Assembly: GCF_000721105.1 (NCBI RefSeq)
Contig: NZ_JOEV01000031.1
Location: 62,001 to 126,000, forward strand
Reading direction: 5' to 3'
Origin: Streptomyces cellulosae
GTDB lineage: Bacteria > Actinomycetota > Actinomycetes > Streptomycetales > Streptomycetaceae
DNA length: 64,000 nt
Position numbers and translations under genes: made by a program. The notes below the pieces were generated by a model, which saw only the letters and a program-made list of their open reading frames with translations, did no database searches and had not been told where the DNA came from. Shown piece by piece: positions 59,746 to 64,000 of this stretch; within the stretch, counting starts at the first letter, position 1; each line of letters opens with the position of its first letter.

Positions 59746-60300
59746 ATGGACAGCGATGGACAGTACGAGCAGCAGGTCGTGTGGACCGTCCTCGCCACCA
59801 ACATCGGTCCGCTGCTGCTGGCCGCGACCGGCGACGGCCTGGTCAACGTCGTCTTCCACGCCACGGACGCGGTGCGCGACACGGCGCTCGGCCGGCTCGG
59901 GTCCCGGCTGGGACGTGAGCCGGTCGAGGCACCCGACTCCCCGATGCTGGCCGAGGCGATACGCCAGATGAAGGCGTATTTCGCGGGTGAGCGGCACGCC
60001 TTCGATCTTCCCCTGGACTGGTCGCTGATCTCCGGTTTCAACCGGCAGGTGCTGCGCGAGCTCGCCGCCGGCGTGCCGTACGGCTCGGTCGTCGGGTACG
60101 GCGATCTGGCCGGCCGGGTCGGCCAGCCGGGCGCCGCACAGGCGGTGGGGGTGGCGATGGGCGCCAATCCGCTGCCGGTCGTCGTGCCCTGTCATCGAGT
60201 CGTCGAGAGCGACGGCGGCATCGGCGGTTTCGGGGGCGGCCTGGAGACCAAGCGGAAGTTGCTCGCTCTGGAGGGGGTCCTGCCCGAGCCGCTGTTCTGA
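59746..60300 (+). CDS. ogt: Methylated-DNA-[protein]-cysteine S-methyltransferase
   Basis: 184 aa. Active site 'NPLPVVVPCHRVVESDGGIGGFGGGLETKRKLLALEG' with the acceptor Cys in PCHR, and 'GSVVGYGDLAGRVGQPGAAQAVGVAMG' for the DNA-binding helix. Removes O6-alkyl groups from guanine in a suicide reaction. ATG 59746 fixed by the promoter spacing; an upstream start at 59716 would overlap the promoter. Confidence 0.96.
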   Translation: MDSDGQYEQQVVWTVLATNIGPLLLAATGDGLVNVVFHATDAVRDTALGRLGSRLGREPVEAPDSPMLAEAIRQMKAYFAGERHAFDLPLDWSLISGFNRQVLRELAAGVPYGSVVGYGDLAGRVGQPGAAQAVGVAMGANPLPVVVPCHRVVESDGGIGGFGGGLETKRKLLALEGVLPEPLF

Positions 60301-60350
60301 GCCCTCGAACACCTTCTCCCGCGGCCGGGATGCGTGACCCCTTCGGGCGG

Positions 60351-60779
60351 CTAGTCGTAGTGCCGGGCCTCGAAGATGTTGCCGTCCGGGTCGCGGAAGT
60401 AGAAGCTGCGGCGGGCCATTCCACGGGCGCCGAAAGAGTCGTGGGAGATGTCCGAGACGGGGACCGACTGTTCCTCCAGGCGGTCGCGCAGGGTCTGGAA
60501 GTCGTCGCCGGGCATGGCCAGACAGACGTGGTTGACGGGGTGCCCGGAGCTCTCAGCGGCGCCGGGGACCATCTCCATGCGCTCCGCCGTGGAGAGCGGC
60601 ATGAGGTCGAGGATGGTCTCGTCGTTGAGCCGTACGGAGGGGAACGGGGCCGACCCCGCGGCGAAGTCGGTGAGCCTCACGGGTTCCATGCCGACCGTCT
60701 TCTTGTAGAAGTCCGCCGAGGCCAGGGGGTCCCGCACCCAGAGGACGACATGGTCGAGACGTGTGGTGTTGTCCGTCAT
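60351..60779 (-). CDS. VOC-family (glyoxalase/bleomycin resistance fold) protein
   Basis: 142 aa. 'RLDHVVLWVRDPLASADFYKKTVGMEPVR' and 'HVCLAMPGDDFQTLRDRLEEQ' and 'RSFYFRDPDGNIFEARHYD' are the typical paired beta-alpha-beta motifs, with metal ligands at His (start), Glu/His (end). Substrate unknown. ATG 60779. Convergent with ogt, divergent from psuG. Confidence 0.92.
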   Translation of the reverse strand: MTDNTTRLDHVVLWVRDPLASADFYKKTVGMEPVRLTDFAAGSAPFPSVRLNDETILDLMPLSTAERMEMVPGAAESSGHPVNHVCLAMPGDDFQTLRDRLEEQSVPVSDISHDSFGARGMARRSFYFRDPDGNIFEARHYD

Positions 60780-60878
60780 GCGGCCCAGGCTGGTGGTGTC
60801 TTCCACAACCCGCAAGTGTTTGACCGGACGTACCGCCCGCCAGAGATGAGGGAAGACCGACCGACAGGAGGCAGGCTC

Positions 60879-61787
60879 GTGGTGCTGGTGCTGTCCGAAG
60901 AAGTGCGGGACGCGATCGACGCGCGTCGACCCGTGGTGGCCCTGGAGTCCACGATCATCGCGCACGGGCTGCCGCGCCCGCGGAATCTCCAGGTGGCGCT
61001 GGAGCTGGAGGACGTCGTACGGCGGGAGGGTGCCGTCCCCGCCACGATCGCCGTACTGGACGGCAGGCCCCATGTCGGTCTGGACAAGGAGCAGTTGGAG
61101 CGGGTCGCGAACGAGGACGGCATCCGCAAGCTGGGCCATCGTGACCTGCCGCTCGCGGTGGCCTCCGGGGCGAGCGGCGCGACCACGGTGTCGGCGACCG
61201 CGCTGCTGGCGGCTCTGGCGGGTGTGCGGGTGTTCGCGACGGGTGGGCTCGGCGGGGTGCACCGGGAGTGGACGGTGACTCAGGACGAGTCGGCCGACCT
61301 CGGCCTGCTGGCGTGCACGCGGATCACCGTGGTGTGTGCGGGCGTGAAGTCCATCCTCGACGTGCCGGCGACGCTGCAGCGCCTGGAGACCCTGGGCGTC
61401 GCGGTGGCCGGATACGACACAGACCGCTTCCCCGGCTTCTACCTGTCCGACTCGGGACACCCGGTGGAGTGGACACTGGACTCCCCGGGGCAGGTGGCGG
61501 ACGTGATGAGAGCCCAGGACGCGCTCGACGGGCCCGGATCGGCCTTGATCGTCGCCAACCCCGTGCCCGAGGCCGAGCAACTCGATCCCGAGTTGCACGC
61601 GCGCGTGCTCGCCGACGCGCTGCAGGCGTGCGAGGCGGAGGGGATCTCCGGTCAGGCGGTCACCCCGTTCCTGCTCGACTACCTGGTCCGGCACACCGAC
61701 GGAGCCTCGCTGAGCGCCAATCTGGCGGCGGTACGCGGCAACGTACGGCTGGCGGGCCGGATCGCGGCGGCCTGGGCCGTGGCGTGA
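60879..61787 (+). CDS. psuG: Pseudouridine-5'-phosphate glycosidase
   Basis: 302 aa. 'VVALESTIIAHGLPRPRNL' (catalytic Glu), 'IAVLDGRPHVGLDKEQLERVA', 'VASGASGATTVSATALLAALAGVRVFATGGLGGVHR' (Lys/Asp region) and 'VVCAGVKSILDVPATLQRLE' match PsuG. Splits pseudouridine 5'-phosphate to uracil and ribose 5-phosphate in RNA breakdown. GTG 60879 is seven bases after AGGAGG. Coupled (GTGA) to the kinase. Confidence 0.95.
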   Translation: MVLVLSEEVRDAIDARRPVVALESTIIAHGLPRPRNLQVALELEDVVRREGAVPATIAVLDGRPHVGLDKEQLERVANEDGIRKLGHRDLPLAVASGASGATTVSATALLAALAGVRVFATGGLGGVHREWTVTQDESADLGLLACTRITVVCAGVKSILDVPATLQRLETLGVAVAGYDTDRFPGFYLSDSGHPVEWTLDSPGQVADVMRAQDALDGPGSALIVANPVPEAEQLDPELHARVLADALQACEAEGISGQAVTPFLLDYLVRHTDGASLSANLAAVRGNVRLAGRIAAAWAVA

Positions 61788-62812
61788 CCACGGAGCGGCC
61801 CGGGCCGGGTGCGGCTGACGCGGCGGATCGGGGGCGAGCCGGCGGTTCGGGCGGTGCACTGCTCGTCGCCGGGGACGTCATCACGGACGTCGTCGCCCGG
61901 CATCGGGGGCCGCTCGCCGCGGGTACGGACACCGCCGCGACGATCCGGACGGTGCCGGGCGGGGCGGGGGCCAACGTGGCCTGCTGGGCTGCTCACAGCG
62001 ACCTCGTGGAAGTGCGGCTGCTGGGGCGGGTCGGCGCGGACTCGGTCGCCTGGCACGAGCGGGAGCTGGTCGCCTGTGGCGTACGACCCAGGCTCGTCGT
62101 CGATCCACAGGCGCCGACCGGGACGGTGATCTGCCTCGTCGACACGGGGGCGGCCGCCGAGCGGACATTCCTCACGGACAGCGGGGCGTCGTTGCGGTTG
62201 GCACCGGAGGACTGGTCGGACGCGCTGCTCGACGGGGTGGCTCGCCTGCACCTGTCCGGCTACCTGCTGTTCTCCGAGCCGAGCCGCGCGTTCGTGACCG
62301 TGGCGTTGGAGGCGGCACGCGCGCGTGGAGTGCCGGTGAGCCTCGATCCGGCTTCGGCCGGGTTCCTGGTGGCGTTGGGCACGGACCGTTTCCTGGCACT
62401 CATCCAGGGCGTGGACGTGTTGCTGCCCAGCCGGGACGAGGCGTGTCTGCTCACGGGGTCGACCGACGCGGCCGACGCGGCGGCCGAACTGAGCCGCCGT
62501 GTTCCCCTGGTGATCGCCAAGCAGGGCGTGGAAGGTGCGTTGGTGGCCCGGTCCGGCACCGTGATCGCCCGCGTCCCCGCCGTACCGGCGACACCCCGGG
62601 ACACCACCGGCGCCGGCGATGCCTTCACCGGCGCCTTCCTCGCCGCCCTGCTCACCGGTGTCCCACCCGAGGACGCGGCGGCGGACGGGTGCCGTGCGGG
62701 GGCGCTGGCGGTGGAGCGGGTGGGGGGCCGTCCACCCCGAGGCGACTCTCGCAAGCCGACGCAGGCACCGGCGGCCGACGGAGGAGGGCCGCCGGTGGCG
62801 CACCGGGCGTGA
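61784..62812 (+). CDS. psuK: PfkB-family kinase, probable pseudouridine kinase
   Basis: 342 aa. Ribokinase fold: 'LLVAGDVITDVVA', 'TVPGGAGANVACWAAHSDLVEVRLLGRVGADSVA' and the catalytic 'TPRDTTGAGDAFTGAFLAALL'. Overlap with psuG makes pseudouridine the likely substrate, giving the pseudouridine 5'-phosphate that PsuG cleaves. N-terminal ~25 residues and C-terminal ~30 are low-complexity tails. Confidence 0.85.
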   Translation: MTTERPGPGAADAADRGRAGGSGGALLVAGDVITDVVARHRGPLAAGTDTAATIRTVPGGAGANVACWAAHSDLVEVRLLGRVGADSVAWHERELVACGVRPRLVVDPQAPTGTVICLVDTGAAAERTFLTDSGASLRLAPEDWSDALLDGVARLHLSGYLLFSEPSRAFVTVALEAARARGVPVSLDPASAGFLVALGTDRFLALIQGVDVLLPSRDEACLLTGSTDAADAAAELSRRVPLVIAKQGVEGALVARSGTVIARVPAVPATPRDTTGAGDAFTGAFLAALLTGVPPEDAAADGCRAGALAVERVGGRPPRGDSRKPTQAPAADGGGPPVAHRA

Positions 62813-62921
62813 GTCGCCGCGGGTCGGTCCCCGGTCTGTCGGGCGACACCGCCCGCTCACACCGTCTGGGGGAGCGCGCAGGCCCGGGCTCGCGTCGGCC
62901 GGCACCGGCCGGTCCGCCTAC

Positions 62922-63043
62922 CCGCCGTACCCGCCGTACCCGGCCCCAGGGCCGGTTCGCCGTACCGCCGAAATCCACGTCGCCGCTGGCCGCTGTCCGC
63001 TGTCCGCTCGCCGCTGAACACCCGGCGATCGGCGATCGGCGAC
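62922..63043. repeat. Cluster of short tandem repeats
   Basis: CCGCCGTAC at 62922-62930 and 62931-62939; CCGCTGT at 62990-62996 and 62997-63003; CGGCGAT at 63023-63029 and 63030-63036 with a CGGCGAC third copy. All in the 250-base gap between psuK and the methyltransferase. Confidence 0.85.
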
Positions 63044-63064
63044 CAGCCTCATTCCCCCGCCCAC

Positions 63065-63859
63065 CTACTCCTTCCGACCCCATGCAGAGATCATCGGGGC
63101 CGTGGCGAGGTCCATGCCACCGGCGGCGACGTTCGCGAGGTGACGGTCGATGTCCTGATCCGTGGCGTAGCCCTCGGCGACGAGTTGGTCACGGATCTGG
63201 CGGATCGTGGCGGACTCCAGGTCGGCGCCGGCAGGTGAGCTGACCGGGAAGTACGCGTCGGCTTCCACCCGGCGCAGACCGGCCTCACGGAGCAGACGGG
63301 GCAGCTTGCGCCCGTAGGAGAGGTCGGCGCCCCGCTCGGCGAGCAGGCGGCGGAAGCCCTTGCGCAGCCGGTTCGCGAGCTGCTGCTCGGGGCCGTGCTC
63401 GTCGGGGCACAGCAGCGGCTGGAGGGCGGGATCGGCGTCCTCCAGCAGGAGGCGTCCGCCGGGGCGCAGGGCCTTGACCATGGACCGCAACGCCCTTTCC
63501 CGGTCCGGCACATGAACGAGGACGAGCCGGGCGTGCACCAGGTCGAACCCCTCCCCCGGCGGCTCCTCGGCACCGACGTCGTGCACCCGCACCTCCACCG
63601 GAGGCCGGGCGGCCGCGGCGACCCGTGAGGTGTCGATGTCGGTGGCGAGGACCCGTCCGGTCGGGCCGACCTTCTTGGCCAGCCAGGACACGACAGAGGT
63701 GCCGCCGGCTCCGACCTCCCAGCAACGCCAGCCGGGTCCGATGCCGAATCCGTCCAGATGCCGGAAGGTCGTGGGGTCGAAGAGGGAGGCGAAGGCGTCG
63801 AAACGTTCCCCCGCCTCGGACTGGCGGTTGTCGAGGAGATACCGGTCGGATCGCGTCAT
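63065..63859 (-). CDS. SAM-dependent methyltransferase
   Basis: 264 aa, class I Rossmann fold. Motif I 'CWEVGAGGTSVVSWLAKKVG', motif II acidic end 'VLATDIDTSRV', 'EGFDLVHARLVLVHVPDRERALRSMVKALRPGGRLLLEDADP' for motifs IV-V. UbiE/Methyltransf_25-like; substrate unknown. ATG 63859 chosen; 32 upstream residues are open but Pro/Ser-rich. From 63860 to the window end I see nothing else. Confidence 0.88.
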   Translation of the reverse strand: MTRSDRYLLDNRQSEAGERFDAFASLFDPTTFRHLDGFGIGPGWRCWEVGAGGTSVVSWLAKKVGPTGRVLATDIDTSRVAAAARPPVEVRVHDVGAEEPPGEGFDLVHARLVLVHVPDRERALRSMVKALRPGGRLLLEDADPALQPLLCPDEHGPEQQLANRLRKGFRRLLAERGADLSYGRKLPRLLREAGLRRVEADAYFPVSSPAGADLESATIRQIRDQLVAEGYATDQDIDRHLANVAAGGMDLATAPMISAWGRKE

Positions 63860-64000
63860 GCCGCGATCATCCCAGTTGCCTGGCTTGTCCGGAGGGGTCG
63901 ACGCGACGGGACGAGATGGAGGAGATGCCGACACCAGCCCTCCGGGGGGCGACAAAGCCGTTGTCCACAGCCGGGAACCAAGCGGAACGCGCTGTTCCCA

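Noticed and set aside
62922..63043. CRISPR-like array
   Set aside because: Units are 7-9 bases without unique spacers; these are simple tandem repeats.

Overview
The window is a 64 kb piece of a high-GC actinobacterial chromosome, almost certainly Streptomyces. The evidence is very high G/C at third codon positions, frequent GTG starts, four-base ATGA/GTGA overlaps between operon genes, whiA beside yvcK and rapZ, an RbpA-family protein, mycothiol-type enzymes and a suf-ctaA-ctaB-tkt-tal-zwf-opcA-pgl gene order known from that genus. Nearly everything is core metabolism and maintenance. There is no biosynthetic cluster, phage, IS element, CRISPR array, rRNA or tRNA.

Layout. 1-0.6 kb: 3' end of an AbfB-domain protein. 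0.67-7.2 kb: the Fe-S assembly operon sufR-B-D-Rieske-C-S-U-sufT-like, all on the minus strand, with a SufR-type operator over the sufR start. 7.4-12.6 kb: an AAC(3)-family protein, a two-gene ABC-2 exporter, heme A synthase (ctaA), an amidohydrolase and a small conserved protein. 12.7-20.9 kb: ctaB, then divergently the pentose-phosphate operon tkt-tal-zwf-opcA-pgl. 21-28 kb: a damaged pgi, an MFS transporter, an RbpA-family gene, secG, and the glycolytic genes tpiA, pgk and gap. 28.4-36.6 kb: a large secreted M14 carboxypeptidase and the whiA-yvcK-rapZ-uvrC operon. 36.9-40.2 kb: an XRE-type regulator and a LacI regulator with a fructokinase. 40.3-43.4 kb: uvrA. 43.6-50.9 kb: a mycothiol-dependent-isomerase-family protein, a metallo-beta-lactamase-fold hydrolase, an amino-acid ABC transporter, aroQ, an LD-carboxypeptidase and an MHS transporter. 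51-55.6 kb: a decayed antiporter fragment and a Ter stress module (terC under a probable Mn2+ riboswitch, a TerD/FtsK-like fusion, and a TerD protein). 55.7-64 kb: uvrB, an MHYT-domain membrane protein, a decayed GDPD fragment, ogt, a VOC protein, a psuG-psuK pair and a methyltransferase.

The most informative pattern is regulatory. Six sites match the RecA-independent DNA-damage promoter (PafBC type: TTGTCAGTGGC, six bases, TAnnnT). They lie upstream of uvrA, uvrB, uvrC, ogt, the MFS transporter at 22.6-23.9 kb and the terD-like gene. All three excision-repair genes plus an alkyltransferase are therefore probably one damage regulon, and the regulon appears to recruit an exporter-like MFS protein and the Ter module. 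In uvrB, uvrC and ogt the -10 element sits exactly seven bases before the ATG, which predicts leaderless mRNAs.

The other main anomalies are two separate deletions in pgi, the first in frame and the second shifting the frame, that remove invariant motifs (pseudogene or assembly error); a mutually exclusive anti-Shine-Dalgarno pairing in the terC leader; decayed fragments of a Ca2+/H+ antiporter and a glycerophosphodiester phosphodiesterase; and several short tandem or inverted repeats in intergenic DNA. All family assignments come from reading the sequence; no database search was run.
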